Assembly: GCF_000006405.1 (NCBI RefSeq)
Contig: NW_003211161.1
Location: 33,393 to 97,392 of the forward strand
Direction of reading: 5' to 3'
Origin: Perkinsus marinus ATCC 50983
Lineage: Eukaryota; Perkinsozoa; Perkinsida; Perkinsidae
Length of the DNA stretch: 64,000 nt
Under the pieces are notes generated by a model. It was not told where the DNA came from. It was given only the letters and a program-made list of their open reading frames with translations, and did not search any database. Below are positions 34,833 through 46,463 of this stretch, piece after piece. The position numbers and the translations under genes were made by a program. How positions within the stretch are numbered: the stretch's first letter is position 1; each line of letters begins with the position of its first letter.

Positions 34833-35588
34833 GTGTCTTAAGGAAAGTCCTTCCCTCATTGCGGTTTGATTTTGTAATGTATAGATTGTATTTTTGCGTG
34901 CCCAAGTTTATTTACTCATGTAATTAGTGAGTATATTGATGGTACTCTTCTGGAATATCTAGAAAGATGTTTATTCAGTCTTAGACTAAGATTTTAAATT
35001 TTTCTTACGCCTTCTTGCTTGACGTACCGCCGACTAGGTGACTATGCAAGTTCGAAGACAAATTAGAGTATAAGGCGCGTTTTCGTTGTAACATTAATTT
35101 CGGTCGAGCTACGAGATAAGTAGAAGGTAACGAATGCCCGCGACCCGGACCCAGGGATTGATAACACAAGTAAAATGAGCTTATGCGAAGCTTAACTTAT
35201 AGAAGCTATCCCATGAAGGAGGGTAGAACAGCTAGGCTAGACGCTAGCTACTATTGTCTCCACTATGATAGTGGCACTATCGCATAATAATTGTGTCGGC
35301 GGAGCGAAGTGGAGGGATGAGTATCATCACACCGAACGGATAGATCGAGTACAGATGCACCCTTCTGGTACCCTACCTACACTATTCATGCTGGCGAACA
35401 CAGAAACCTTTGATGTAACTGCATTAGTGATAGGATAGCAAGGGGACCAGAAGCAATAGAATCCTCACTGGCAAGAATTTAACGCGGCAACCTATATTTC
35501 AACGAGGTCTGGCTAGTGTCTCTACGACTTAGGAAGAAACAACTCCGTCGTACTCGAAACTCAATTCGTGCAGTTTATGAAAAAAATG
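34833..35588. other. Right flank of the Helitron island, no gene
   Basis: Sequence is AT-rich to about 35000, then balanced. No coding region was recognised. This interval probably contains the right junction of the element. Confidence 0.4.
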
Positions 35589-37226
35589 TTATTTCGACAA
35601 CATCCACGATCGTGGTCCTCCTTGCTCATCGCTCCTCGTTATCCATTCCTCGCCCCTGTTATCCGTAATAACATATGATTCGTCAATTGGATCGTATCGT
35701 ACAGCCCACTTGGGTGACCCTAGATCTCTGGAATCGTCTAGGCTTGCGTTTGCCATTTGGTCAGCGAAAAATTTCACCCCGAAACTCGGATCCCTCCATT
35801 TCGATTCCTGGCGTTCGTGACTTCGTAGTGAAGCCTCGGACGCCGACTGCTCCGGTCGCGATAAGTGCTCGCCCAGGATGCTCTGCTTTGTAGTGTCATT
35901 AATGGTATCCGTTAAACCAACCACCAGGGGTTGCTGAGTGATAGCCTCTGTAACTTCGTTGTCGACGGACATCGGATCAGCCGACGAGAGCTCATTGTCG
36001 AGCTGCTCAGCTTGGTTGGAATTCTCGCTCTCTGCAGTGACCACATCCTCCGAGCATAGCATTAACGCTTTACGAGTATCTTTCTCGGCATCAGCGATTT
36101 GGCTCACTGACCCTTCTCGTGTATGCGGCTCAGTTACCACACTAATCTCGCTCCTATAATACTCCCTGTCCTCGAGAATCCACTTAGGCTCATTGACCGG
36201 TGCTCCCCTTGAAGTCACTTCCCTGGCCGACGCCGGTAAAGACTCGAGCAAATCATGTACTGGGCTATCGCATAGAATTTCATCATCATCATCATCATTG
36301 ACTTCAGCCTGACGATGGAGTTCGGACGGACCCTGGGGGCTGTTCTCTAACACTTCGATGCCCCGGACATCAGTTTCGGCAACACTACTGGGCGATGAGC
36401 TCGCATGAGCAGTTTCATCGGTGTTGTTGTTTTCACTTATTCCTACATGGCTTGCTTTCATTCTCTTCAAACTCTCCTTGAACACTCGTCTCAATTCACG
36501 ACTTTGCTCTCCTGATAGACCTCCCACGATAGTAAGAGCCTTACGGCAGAACCCTTCCGCAGATTCAACATCGACACCCTCGGCGACCAGCTGCACTGCA
36601 TAGTTGTTGCAGGCAATTGCGTGCATGACGGCCAGACTCTCGTCACTTCCCGAACCAAGCAACTCCTCAGATGCCTCACATGCTAGCCTAGCGCTTCGAA
36701 CAGCTTCGCCATAGTCTCCCGTTGCACTGCATAACTCACTCAGATTCATACAAGTGGCAACATACAGTTTCGCGGTTTCTTCGTTTCTGTCGAAGCTTAT
36801 TGTGCCAATAACTGTTCGGAGGTATTCCGTAGCTTTCATCAAGTTCCCTTCTTTTTTTCTCAACTGAGCCATGTTATTCATAGTGAGTACGAACAGCGTT
36901 CTCAGATCTTTCGCTGCCTCAACAGGCATCGCCGCTGCGAACGCCTCGAGGCATTTCACTGCAAGCAACAGGCCCTGTTCTGTTGCCGTCTCGTTCAGTG
37001 CAGATACCACGCGACGTCCTAACTGTATGGCGAACTAACATACGCGACAACTGAGCCGCTACCACACCTTCATTAATTTCTCTTTCTCCTTTGGTTTCGC
37101 TTCGCTTCCTTCACCGATTGTGTGCGTAGCTTTCAATAGCATCTCCGCTGCCTCAATTTTCTGTTTGTTGTCGAGCCTCGCCTCTACAACAGTTATGTAC
37201 AGCGACACCAACGTAGAGCAGGGCAT
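35589..37226 (-). CDS. TPR-repeat protein
   Basis: Two exons (37226-37068 and 37034-35589) separated by a 33-nt intron give 534 residues in frame. The N-terminal half is helical with TPR-type spacing: LFVLTMNNMAQLRKKEGNLMKATEYL, YVATCMNLSELCSATGDYGEAVRSA and ACNNYAVQLVAEGVDVESAEGFCRKAL. From about residue 270 onward it is acidic and probably disordered. TPRs mediate protein-protein contacts; no enzymatic part is visible. The start ATG at 37226 is preceded in frame by a stop. Its partner and role are unknown. Confidence 0.65.
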
Positions 37227-37461
37227 CGTCAACTTCCTTCACAATTTTCTATTGAAAATCATCCAATAAGATCAAGTGAAGATTCCAGATGTTTTCTTGA
37301 GCACAGGACAATTTGAATTGCACTTTCCAGCAAAACTAACACGATATAGGTAAGTACTTCAAGTCACACCTCGCGCACAACATGGCAGTGCTCGCGGCAG
37401 CTGCTTTAAAAGATCATCGACGGTAAACAATATCGATGCATTCTGAACTTTCCACATTTTT

Positions 37462-40400
37462 TCATCTTTTGCTATTCTTATCAAGGAATTTCTTGAGCAA
37501 TGGAGGCGTGCACTGTGCTCCACCCGAGGCCTTGTTCAACTCCTCGTCAGCCACGAAGCATTGCAACATTGAATCCACGGCTAGACCAAAGACATTCGTT
37601 ATCAACTTTCCGACAACATACCTAAGAGTCAACAAGAATAGTGAAGGAAATTCCCCTAAAACTCACCCAACCACGACATAAATGATGATGGGCACCACAG
37701 GGCTGTTGATTTCACCATCGTACATCTCTAACGTGATGAAATAACCAGCCGCAGCAGTAGCACCTGAGTCCAGCAGATGTACGCTTCAAAGTGAGGTAAG
37801 TTACCGAGCTTACCCATTATGAAGAGATACCCGAATAGTCGCACTGCATTTCCGATCGCGCCGAGGACGCCGATGCGTGCGGCGTTACGAAGAATTAAGA
37901 AGAAAGCGTTCTTGGCACTTGTACAGAATTTAGTGCCTGTCACCACTGATGGGAGGGAATAATGAGAAATAGTTGACCTAGTAAAGCCGTCTGAATGTAG
38001 GCATTCTTGTTGAGGAACTTTATGCATTTCTCGAAGCACGCCACACAGTAGCTGAGAATTTTGAACAGAATCGTCATGACTTTATTGTGTTGCAATTTAG
38101 CTTGTTTCGCGAGATATCTGAGAAATCAAGAGAAGTCCAATTTGACGACAGTCGGAAGCTGATGAGCTCACCTCAGCCACCACTTTATAAACTGAACGAT
38201 TGCCAAAACGAAGCTTCCAAATGATAAGGTCCCCTGATGATAGATAACGGCATTCTTGATGCCGGTTCGGAGAGGTTTAGTCCCGAGTGAGCCCTTAGCA
38301 TCGTTGGGCGTAAAATACCTGTGGAATTCTTCTCACTACAATCACAGGCGTCGTAGCTGCGAACCAAGCTTTATGCAAGGTAATATTTCCAAAATTTCGA
38401 GAGTTCAAAAGTCAACTTTGAGTAATATCAACATGAAGAAAACGTGAATCGATGAACATCAACGCTTTATAAGCGCTCCGTAGTCTCTANNNNNNNNNNN
38501 NNNNNNNNNNNNNNNNNNNNNNNNNNNNNNNNNNNNNNNNNNNNNNNNNNNNNNNNNNNNNNNNNNNNNNNNNNNNNNNNNNNNNNNNNATAATCATCTG
38601 CCCGAAGGCAATGACAAATGCGTTAACCCAGAGAAGGGAAAAGAACTCATAAGCGAATAAGGCATCTAAAATACAGTGTGGCTGCACCTATGTAAAGGCC
38701 AGAGCCGTACCTAGATTATATCTCGGTTCCTTGCACGCGTACACATTCTGAATAAGCCCGTTGTCGTCGGTATATCGTCCGCTACAAGGAGTAAATTGCA
38801 CATTTCTCGTAGCGACTGAGAGTTCTCACTATACATAGACCCGAGATGGTTCAACGCATTCATCATAACTCGCCGCTACTGCGTAGTCTGTGTAGGTGCC
38901 TGGAAGACTACTAAACGCCATACTTTGTGAACTGCGCGTGCACACCTGTCTTGATCTTGGCATCGGGAACGTTGCTGACGGTGAAGCAAACGGCGATTAG
39001 CCAAACTGCCCACCACCCCATACACTTCAAAGTTTGCAGTCTGAAAATTTTCTTTTTTTTTCTGGAGATTTTTCCAGTATATTTGCTCACACTGGAATTA
39101 TCATAACCAACTTGTTGTTGTAGACGAACTGTGCAGCGACCTTGTTCAGAGCGATGCCCAGCCGAATCCTCTTGCATAGACACAGCAGTAGTAGAAGGTA
39201 AAGGGCTGAGATTAACAGATGCATAAGTACAGGCTAACTCCAACTTGGAGTTATTTTCATATTTTTCTACGCCTGTTATCGCTCAGCTATGGATTTCCAA
39301 ACTGAGCAACGACAGATTTATGAAAAAACTCTAGGGGTGAGCAATAGCACGCATTTTAGGTCCGCCATATTCCCGAGGTGTCGCTCATAGCCGACCAAGA
39401 ACATCCCTCGGGCTCACCAGCAAGTCCGAGTGCGCAATACGACGCGTACTTAATCACATCTCGCTGGACATCATCTGTTATGGAGTAACCATCGGCACAC
39501 TCAGAGCTTCCCGTTAGACCTGTTCATGTCAATTCGGCCTGTATCTCCTCATGAGATCCCTAGGGGGTAACTCACCAGCTTGTAGTGCCTCCGTACCAGA
39601 AGACAGATCTTTTGCAGTGTCGAGGATAGAAGCTCCCACACACTTATTGATGTATCTGCATGGCATCGTGCCTCTGTAGCTTCGAATAGTGCGAGGTAGA
39701 AACTAAGTTCTCTTATGCATTCGTGCTAAAGGAGATCGGATGCTCCCCACTTCATGCACGATTAATGAGAGAGTAGTTGTCAATTTCTAACTTGTTTCGA
39801 CAACTGAGGCTAGCGAATTCAGGTAGGACAGGCGACTCTAAATCCGCCAAATTCCCGTCGTATCATTCTCTCTTTTTTTCTTGAAAGCCCAATGTGTTTG
39901 CATCGAATAGAATATATATCCGTCTCGTACGACCGTCGAGATCAGCATAGCATTCAGCAACTCTAGATGTCCGGTGGTATGCTCCAGCAGACTTACAAAA
40001 GGCCGACGACCCCTCCACCAAGTAGGATCAAGAAGAACAATATGACGGAAAGCCATACTATGACACCAACGAACATGCGGAGGAGAACCAGGTATATCTG
40101 AGAAATCAATTTCACGGACCAACGCAGGACAGCCCACACCGGAGCGCATGAGCACTTACCACGCCAATAACGAGTGAGCAAGCCGCCGTTATGATGATAG
40201 CCGGGTAGACTGTTACTATATCCCCGACAACTTCACCGAAGCCACTACCTGAGGAATATCCGAGCAACCTTTGGGCGCAATGGCATGGTGGTGAAAAAAG
40301 AAATGCTTCCGGTACTACCAAGGGCGTCTGAGAACTTCTTGGGCACGAAGCTCTTAACTCCATCCACTGCTGTGCCGATGGCTTGCATCTTAGGTACCTG

Positions 40401-41773
40401 GTAGGGGGTAGCCTGATTGACGGAGGATTGGAAGGATTGAGAATATCTCTCACTATACAGCTCTACATACACTAAGTAATCACAACTCCGCGGTAGTATA
40501 GTGGTGAGTATTCCTGCCTGTCACGCAGGAGACCCGGGTTCAATTCCCGGCCGCGGAATTTATCGGATACGTCTTGGATTAACACTATCATGCAAACTCG
40601 GTCTTATTCGATTGGCCTACGCAGTATCTCTTCAGCACTGATGACACTTCCACTCCTGGTAGGGGTATGCAGTACTTGGAATCGTATGGACAGAAGTCAG
40701 ATGAGAAGGCTTTCATCGTGAACGTCTCCTTAGCTGAGATAACGACCAACTCCGCGAATAGAACATGGGAGCGTTCACCAGATTCTCTCGCCATGGATAT
40801 CCTAGTCATAATGGAGTAATAAAAATAGAACACACGCACGCATCTTCAAGATCTCGATCAGGTCCACGCGCACAGATAACGCATCAATACCGCAGACGTT
40901 AACTCAGCTAACCTACCGCTATCGGACAAGCTCGCAACTTTCGTCCTCCAGAATGTAGCCACATCAGAAGGACCGGTCGGACCGTCTATCGGCCCCTCCC
41001 AAAAGTAACCGCCTGTTCACGATTGATAGGGTGAAGTTTCGCAAGGCGTCACTCACGATCAAGTAAGGTATCCTCCTCGGGGCATCGTTTCACGCAGATT
41101 GGTACGAAGTATTTTGTTATCTCTGATATGAAACTGTTCCCACTGGACCCGGAAAAGAGCGCTGTAGGATCGTTGAACTTGGTGGTGAGTTCATTGAGTA
41201 GATCATCGCCGAAACTCCCGCCGGTATCTCCGCTCGCCTGAATCAGTTCCGCTCATGCCCAGTGTGATATCAACTGAGGATTCTCTTACCGAAGAAATAA
41301 TTGCATCAAAAACAGGTGTTGTGTTCAAGGCGTAATATACATAGTCGTAATCCGACAAGTCCAGGTGACTCATAGCCGGGTCCGTCGTGTTTCCGTCTGT
41401 CCCCTGACCTGATATTCCTAAAACCCATCCTCCAAGGAAAGCTATTCACCGAGTGCAAGTGCTCACCGCAGAAATTTCCTTGCCAATCTTGTCCGGCGAT
41501 TAACCTGTTCGGGTTCCCATTCCCTTTTACCGCGACACCAAATACGACAACGAATCTAGACCGCGACCAAGTGACCCGAGACTGAGGTACATCGTCACCT
41601 ACAGTGCTAGATGTGCTAAGAATAGGATGTACATCAGGACGTCGGTGCATCGCCGCTTCTTCACAGGGCCATGTGAGATGTCCTACACAGGTTCTCACGT
41701 TTCTCAGTGGCCTCACAGCTTATACCTCTTTGCCACCCTTTTGCATAGGTTTTCCAGTATCGAATTCACTCAT
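37462..41773 (-). CDS. SLC44-type choline transporter-like protein
   Basis: A multi-exon gene with small introns (one is 32 nt at about 37950-37980). The first exons are 41773-41726, 41682-41603, 41555-41467, 41408-41290 and one beginning at 41237, all phase-consistent. CTL/SLC44 signatures appear in order: RRCTDVLMYILF in TM1; NPNRLIAGQDWQGNFCG; FVPICVKRCP; CIPLPGVEVSSVLKRYC; YLVLLRMFVGVIVWL; FFSLLWVNAFVIAFGQM; GTLSFGSFVLAIVQF; NAYIQTALL and GTKFCTSAKNAFFLILRN; and LAVDSMLQCFV near the stop (TGA 37464-37462). The family moves choline or related substrates across plasma or mitochondrial membranes. Part of one exon is lost in a 100-N gap. A tRNA-Asp lies in an intron on the other strand. Confidence 0.85.
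38490..38589. other. Assembly gap (100 N)
   Basis: Exactly 100 N, the conventional size for an unknown gap. It interrupts the SLC44 gene directly after an exon encoding FFSLLWVNAFVIAFGQM. Confidence 0.98.
40487..40558 (+). tRNA. tRNA-Asp (GTC)
   Basis: Complete cloverleaf: acceptor TCCGCGG with CCGCGGA, D-arm with TATAGTGGTGAG, anticodon arm TCCTGC-CTGTCAC-GCAGGA with GTC, and T-arm CCGGG-TTCAATT-CCCGG. It lies within an intron of the SLC44 gene, on the opposite strand. Confidence 0.95.
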
Positions 41774-41973
41774 GTCGAACTTTTGTACCCGGTCGGATCC
41801 GGTCATAAAACCGAAAACTGTCAGGATACAGGAGTCTGTCTGTCTGACCCTCGAGGCAAACTGTGTCTGCTCGAGAGAAATAGCGCTCGCCCGACTGATC
41901 GATTATTTGTAGCTTTCGGGCGCAGACGACATTGGCCTTTTACGTCCCTGCTTCTACCCACCTCTCCCAAGCA
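41774..41973. promoter_or_regulatory. Shared divergent promoter interval (SLC44 and RPL35)
   Basis: Only 200 bp separate the start codons of the minus-strand SLC44 gene and plus-strand RPL35. Both promoters and 5' leaders must lie here or overlap the genes. No specific motif is assigned. Confidence 0.5.
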
Positions 41974-42454
41974 ATGAAGGTTAAGGCTTATCAAATCCGA
42001 AGCAAGTCCGAGAAGGAGCTCTTGACTGACCTCGATGAGCTCAAGCAGAAGCTTGTCTCTTTGAGGGTCTCTAAGGCTCTCTCTAGCACCGCTGGCAAGG
42101 TCGCTGAGATCAGGGTAAGATACCACAGAATTATCATTCATGGTTTGGGGTACTCGTTACTTATTTATTGTTCTCAGACTGTTCGTAAGAACATCGCCCG
42201 TACCTTGACTGTCTACAACCAGACTAGGAAGGACGCCGTAAGTATTCTACTCTGGAGTTCGGTAGACTCCATAATGCTATGTTCAGGCCCGCGCTTCCTT
42301 CGCCGGCAAGAAGTACGTGCCTTTGGATCTCCGCTCCAAGTTGACCCGTGCTAAGCGTCGTGCTCTTACCCCCGCCCAGTACAACAAGAAGACTGCCAAG
42401 GAGCAGACCCGCAAGGCCAACTTCCCCATGAGGAAGTACGCCGTTGCTGCCTAA
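41974..42454 (+). CDS. RPL35: 60S ribosomal protein L35 (uL29)
   Basis: Three exons (41974-42114, 42178-42237, 42287-42454) encode 122 residues, the normal length. The protein sits at the tunnel exit of the large cytosolic subunit, at the docking site of SRP. Visible landmarks are KAYQIRSKSEKELLTDLDELK, AEIRTVRKNIARTLTVYNQ (across the first splice) and a basic C-terminus with YVPLDLRSKLTRAKRRALT. Introns are 63 and 49 nt. Codon use favours C-ending codons, as expected for a highly expressed gene. Confidence 0.96.
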
Positions 42455-44289
42455 GTCGATTTTCTTCGGAGGAGAGATTGATAGTCGCCAAGAGTGGGAA
42501 CAGCTGGTTCGTGTCATCGCATTCTGCAGTAGCATTTTCCTGCTGTTTCTACTCGTACGGGAGACCGGAGGGCAACAGAGAGATGCCATCTTGTTGTGTT
42601 ATTCCAGTGTAATCATGACTCAGAGTCTTCATTTGCATTACGATAGAGCCGAAGTAGTGTTAGGGTTGATTGATTATTACCTTCGCGGTGGTTTTCATGT
42701 TGGTATCTGTTTTACATATCACTCGTGAGATTCCGTCTACCCTAAGTCTGTTGTACTATAATCCAGCGAGATACGTGTTCGCCAGAGTGGTTATCTCCTT
42801 GGAGTGTATGTTCAACCTAGAAGGTCATCGCTCTTGCCATCATATACAACAGCCCTTGGCCATCCTTGGGCAAGCTCGCTCTTCGAGCAGTTTAGGCGAT
42901 GACTCTAACTGAGCCGAAGAACGGAACGTAATCTTGAGTAATTATGTTTCCATGTAAATTTGTCGATTTATTGAACCAATTTCAAGTGCTTGATGGCTCC
43001 TGGGGTGATGCTGTCATCGACAATGGAGATGTTATGAGTATTGTGTTCTCACGGTTCTTGCTGTGCTCAGATCGCCCATGATGATAATGAAACGGCTGCT
43101 AATCGGTCATCACAAATTAATACTATCGAAACCTTCACCCAACTGCGGGAATTTGAGTTCTATGATACATGTCAAGATCAGCACAACGTAACCGAACTAT
43201 AGTGCGCCTATATTGGTACACAAGTTCGCGATGATGCTGGAAGGGAATTCAGTGACTTCGGTTTATCCGGTTGAGAACCCGAACTAGACTGAGGACAAGG
43301 CCGTTCTTATAAATCGTCTTCCAGTAGTGTTCGATTCGAACACTTCCTAATCATGTGTTCGAACAGTTCGAACACATGATTAGGAAGTTTTGACAATTCT
43401 TCTCATGTCGATGGGATTTCCACACTCGTTATCAAATCGCAGACTGGTACATCTATGACTCCCCGAAGCGGCGAATTTAGTAGAGCAGCTTTCACTTCGC
43501 TTCGATCTCCTTGCCGAAACACGTCCAGTTTCACAACGCGTTCTTTGATCTGAGTGGGAATTAAGTTATACACGTTTAACAAAATAGATTACACGAGCCA
43601 AACGCTATCACCAACCGCGTCGACTCGTACGCAACGCTGGTTTTGACTTTTTGCATTTAGCGCGCGCCGTTCTAATCGATTTTTCTCTGCGCCACTTGGA
43701 AATGGAACGTACCCGAGTTATATGGGCACTCGAGAGGAAGGTGTTGCCATCGGACGGAGCGATGCGCACAATACCACGAGCGAAGAAGAGGATGATTCCT
43801 ATTATTGTGTGATGAGTATCCTTAGGCTATAGCTGAGCTATGTAGCTTCGAGTGCTAGCTTGTAGCATAGGTTTGATTATAGATAAGTATAAGTTCTTGT
43901 CTTGTTCAGATCCAAGGATCTGTACTTGATTATCTGCTTCTACTACTAAGCTACCTTGGAGTTGGGTTATCACTTGGAAACCTCTCTCTATCTCCAACAA
44001 TCATCCGAGAATGAATTTCGAGACCGACGCCTTATCTGATACTATGATGGAATCTGAGCGTGCTCAGCGTAGACTTCGCCGTAATGCGGTTACTGAGCGT
44101 ATGATCGCTCACAGTCATGATTTTGTTTCGATTGGTGATGAAATCGATGAAAATTGTGGGAAAAATTCTGAACACTCCTGCCTGAAGTTGTACGCCGAGA
44201 AAGGAAACATAGACTTGACTTGTTAGGAGAGTATCTTGAGGGTGTCAGCGTAAGATTCAGATTAGGTCCGCTTAGTTGTATCGATCATA
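42455..44289. other. Intergenic interval, no gene supported
   Basis: Contains the RPL35 3' region and a pair of palindromes at 43326-43388. A 71-codon frame starting at ATG 44011 (acidic then basic helix, MNFETDALSDTMMESERAQ) might be a first exon but has no support. Confidence 0.4.
43342..43388. repeat. Perfect 47-nt palindrome (23-bp arms)
   Basis: The left arm 43342-43364 begins ACTTCCTAATCATG and ends GTTCGAAC. It is exactly complementary to 43366-43388 across a single central A. A second palindrome, AGTGTTCGA-T-TCGAACACT, overlaps it on the left at 43326-43344. Confidence 0.95.
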
Positions 44290-45556
44290 ATGACATGTCT
44301 CGCTCGACTTGGTGCAAGAATGGGCGTTTATGCTCTTCCTTCTGTCGTGGGAGCGGCGCCGCCGTGGTTTATGAACCCGATACGAATGCAAGTACGATTT
44401 AAAGTCACGAAGCAACAGGCTTATGATAAACCCGGTAAGTGGTACGGGAAAATATGTCCATTATTCAACTACATGCGTTTCACGTGAAGTAGCGTAAAAC
44501 TTGGTTAAACAAACGCGATTTTCGCGGTGATATGCAGTAGTCGTGAAATATGTTTTTCACGTCACTAGGGTGAAACTCCATTAATATACTTTCCTTGTTG
44601 TTTTTCAGCTGACACAAGTCCGTTCACACGGCGGTTCTCGGACAAACCTCATATAGGGATGAAAGCGCTGAGTTCGGAGTATGTGGAGGCTAGCAGAATC
44701 ATTGTAAAGCAGAGACATTATATTTCGAAAAATCCGGGCTCAACACGAAAGAGGAATTTCAAGTTCTATCCGGGTAGGAAGGCTGGGGTGAGGGTAAAGT
44801 GTAGAAAAGTATGCACATGGTCAACTACATTGTGGAGTTTCACTCTAGTGATATGAAAAACACTAGTGAAAAATATTAATGATCTTTCTTGGAAGATCAC
44901 TTCACATTAAATTGTAATTAAATTAAATTCGCTTTACGTCAAGGTGGCTGACTCGGTTTTACGTCATGGTATCACACTTCCCCACGACTACTACAGGAAT
45001 CCGCGAATATCGCGTTTTTCACGAAGTATTACGCCACTTGACGTAAAACGGGTGAAACTACACAAATTTAAAAAATAACAGTATTAAATTGATTATAATG
45101 TAATGAATGTAAAATTTCTGGGAGGAAATTTCATGCAAATTAGCATTGCTTTTTGGTATACACCTTTACCCGAATTCATATGTAAAATTGTGTACTCCTG
45201 AGGTCAGCTGAGGAGGAAAGCGATTATGTATTACTACTCCGAGGTGATACGTTTGAGTTCTGTGAAACGGTTGAGAGTGTTTATTATTACTACATTACTA
45301 TGATTTACTATTTACTATTCGAAGTGGCAGGTGAGAATGTTGTGGTGACGAAAACAACTTCTTTGAAAGCTGCAGTCAGCGGGCGAGTGAAGTATACCTA
45401 TGATCCGGAAAAGGAACGATTGTGATAATACTTTCCGCGCCTTCTGGTCGTGTCTATGTTCCTCGTAGTTACGCGAATGTATTGCCTGAACCTCGGGAGG
45501 AGCTGCTGCGGGAAGGTGTGGAAATTACGGTATCGGAATATGTGCATTATGAGTGA
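44290..45556 (+). CDS. Mitochondrial ribosomal protein bL27-like (apparent frameshift)
   Basis: Exons 44290-44434 and 44609-44793 join in frame; a third exon starts at about 45336. The first exon gives a hydrophobic, Arg-containing leader (MTCLARLGARMGVYAL) suited to mitochondrial import. The second has the bL27 core: IGMKALSSEYVEASRIIVKQR (compare G.K..G..V.AG.I..RQR) and FYPGRKAGVR. The third has LKAAVSGRVKYTYDPEK, like the LEEGIVRYTKD segment of mammalian L27m. The frame hits a stop at about 45423, but the next frame continues with SGRVYVPRSYANVLPEPREEL to a stop at 45556, suggesting a lost base near 45419. Introns 1 and 2 each carry a MITE. A plastid homologue is possible but the C-terminal extension favours a mitochondrial one. 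Confidence 0.6.
44476..44580 (+). repeat. MITE-like element, copy C (intron 1 of the bL27-like gene)
   Basis: Contains CACGTGAAGTAGCGTAAAAC, GATATGCAGTAGTCGTGAAA and the right end CTAGGGTGAAACTCCA. Its left end is worn compared with copies A and E. Confidence 0.65.
44833..45060 (-). repeat. MITE-like element, copy D with internal insertion (intron 2 of the bL27-like gene)
   Basis: Starts TGGAGTTTCACTCTAGTGAT and ends ACGTAAAACGGGTGAAACT. At 228 bp it is about 110 bp longer than other copies because of extra AT-rich sequence in the middle. Confidence 0.65.
45110..45245 (-). repeat. TCAGCTGA-core family repeat (inverted copy)
   Basis: Contains ACTCCTGAGGTCAGCTGAGG and AGGAAAGCG, the inverse of the blocks at 3613-3667 and 48236-48300. 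It lies in the second intron of the bL27-like gene. Confidence 0.5.
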
Positions 45557-46463
45557 TTATAGATCTATGGCGCTATCGGACGGAGTTTATAACTAGTGTA
45601 GAAGACAACAAGTTGCTGATACAGTTGAGGCAGAAGGCGTATTGGGTAGAGTCGGTGTCCCTAGTGTTAACATGGTCTGGGTCTTCAGCACATATTCCCG
45701 CGGCCGCTGGTGAACCCGCCGCAAGGAATTAGGGTTAGTCAAGAAGGATTTGTTTGAAGTAGTGTGGGGGGAAATGTACGCATGTGTTGGTAAGAAAATG
45801 AAAAAAATTTTGAGGAAATTTTGTGAGGAAATAATGGAGTTTCACCCTAGTGATGTGAAAAACTTATTTCACGACTACTGCATATCACCCCGAATATCGA
45901 GTTTTTCACTGAGTTTTACGACGCCACTTCACGTAAAACGGGTCGTGAAACTCCAATGATTTTTGTGAACTTATATTTAAATATACGTGGTGCGTATATT
46001 GCGAGTTGAGATAGATGTTGACTTTGAGTCGGAACATGGGAGTTCGTCAGGTACGATGAATGGAATAATCCTTGCATACGCGACCCTCTTATAATAGAGC
46101 CACATCCATACCCTTTAAAGGGAGATCAGTTGAAGCAGGTACGGTAGGTATTAATTAGAAAAAAGCGAATAAAAGCTACTCGAGGGTGATGAACCATCTA
46201 AGACGGTTGCATAAAAAATATCAAGAAAAGTGAATAAAACTCAACAACAGTTGCGCGTGTGTTTTCGCTTTCACCCGGGCTTTGTTCAGCACTTAAGAGG
46301 ACAACTGCAAGTAACTGATCCCAGAGCTCACGAGTTCGTGGGTGAGTCGGCTCAGCGGTAAAAAGTGGAGACGACATGTTGTTTCTGTGAAAGAAATTTG
46401 TCGCGTTTGGACGAGAAACTCGGGTTCGCTTCCCCTTACTTTTTTCAGGGAGGAGGTTGAGAT
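45557..46463. other. Interval between bL27-like and GNAT genes
   Basis: Includes MITE copy E at 45835-45955. The frame 45605-45730 could be a further C-terminal exon of the bL27-like gene, since splicing near 45552/45606 would keep the frame open, but this is unproven. Confidence 0.35.
45835..45955 (-). repeat. MITE-like element, copy E (best preserved ends)
   Basis: Starts TGGAGTTTCACCCTAGTGAT and ends ACGGGTCGTGAAACTCCA, with the inner landmarks ACTACTGCATATCACC and GAGTTTTACG shared with copy B. Confidence 0.75.

Larger units (their letters stand above)
21735..35000 (+). mobile_element. Giant Helitron-like transposon (AT-rich island)
   Basis: The base composition shifts to clearly AT-rich at about 21.7 kb and back near 35.0 kb. 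Inside, both large genes lie on the plus strand and encode rolling-circle transposition functions (HUH Rep plus PIF1-like helicase) and an RPA-like protein. No host-type gene lies inside. The exact ends (5' TC, 3' CTRR, flanking A/T) could not be fixed by eye. A strong hairpin at 31985-32029 might mark a 3' end, in which case the second gene would lie outside the element. Confidence 0.65.

Noticed and set aside
35589-37010. Start of the TPR gene at 37010
   Set aside because: That start is a GTG; splicing a 33-nt intron links the frame to an ATG at 37226 with a better helical N-terminus.
38487-38687. ORF running into X residues
   Set aside because: It includes the N gap; the real part is an exon of the SLC44 gene.
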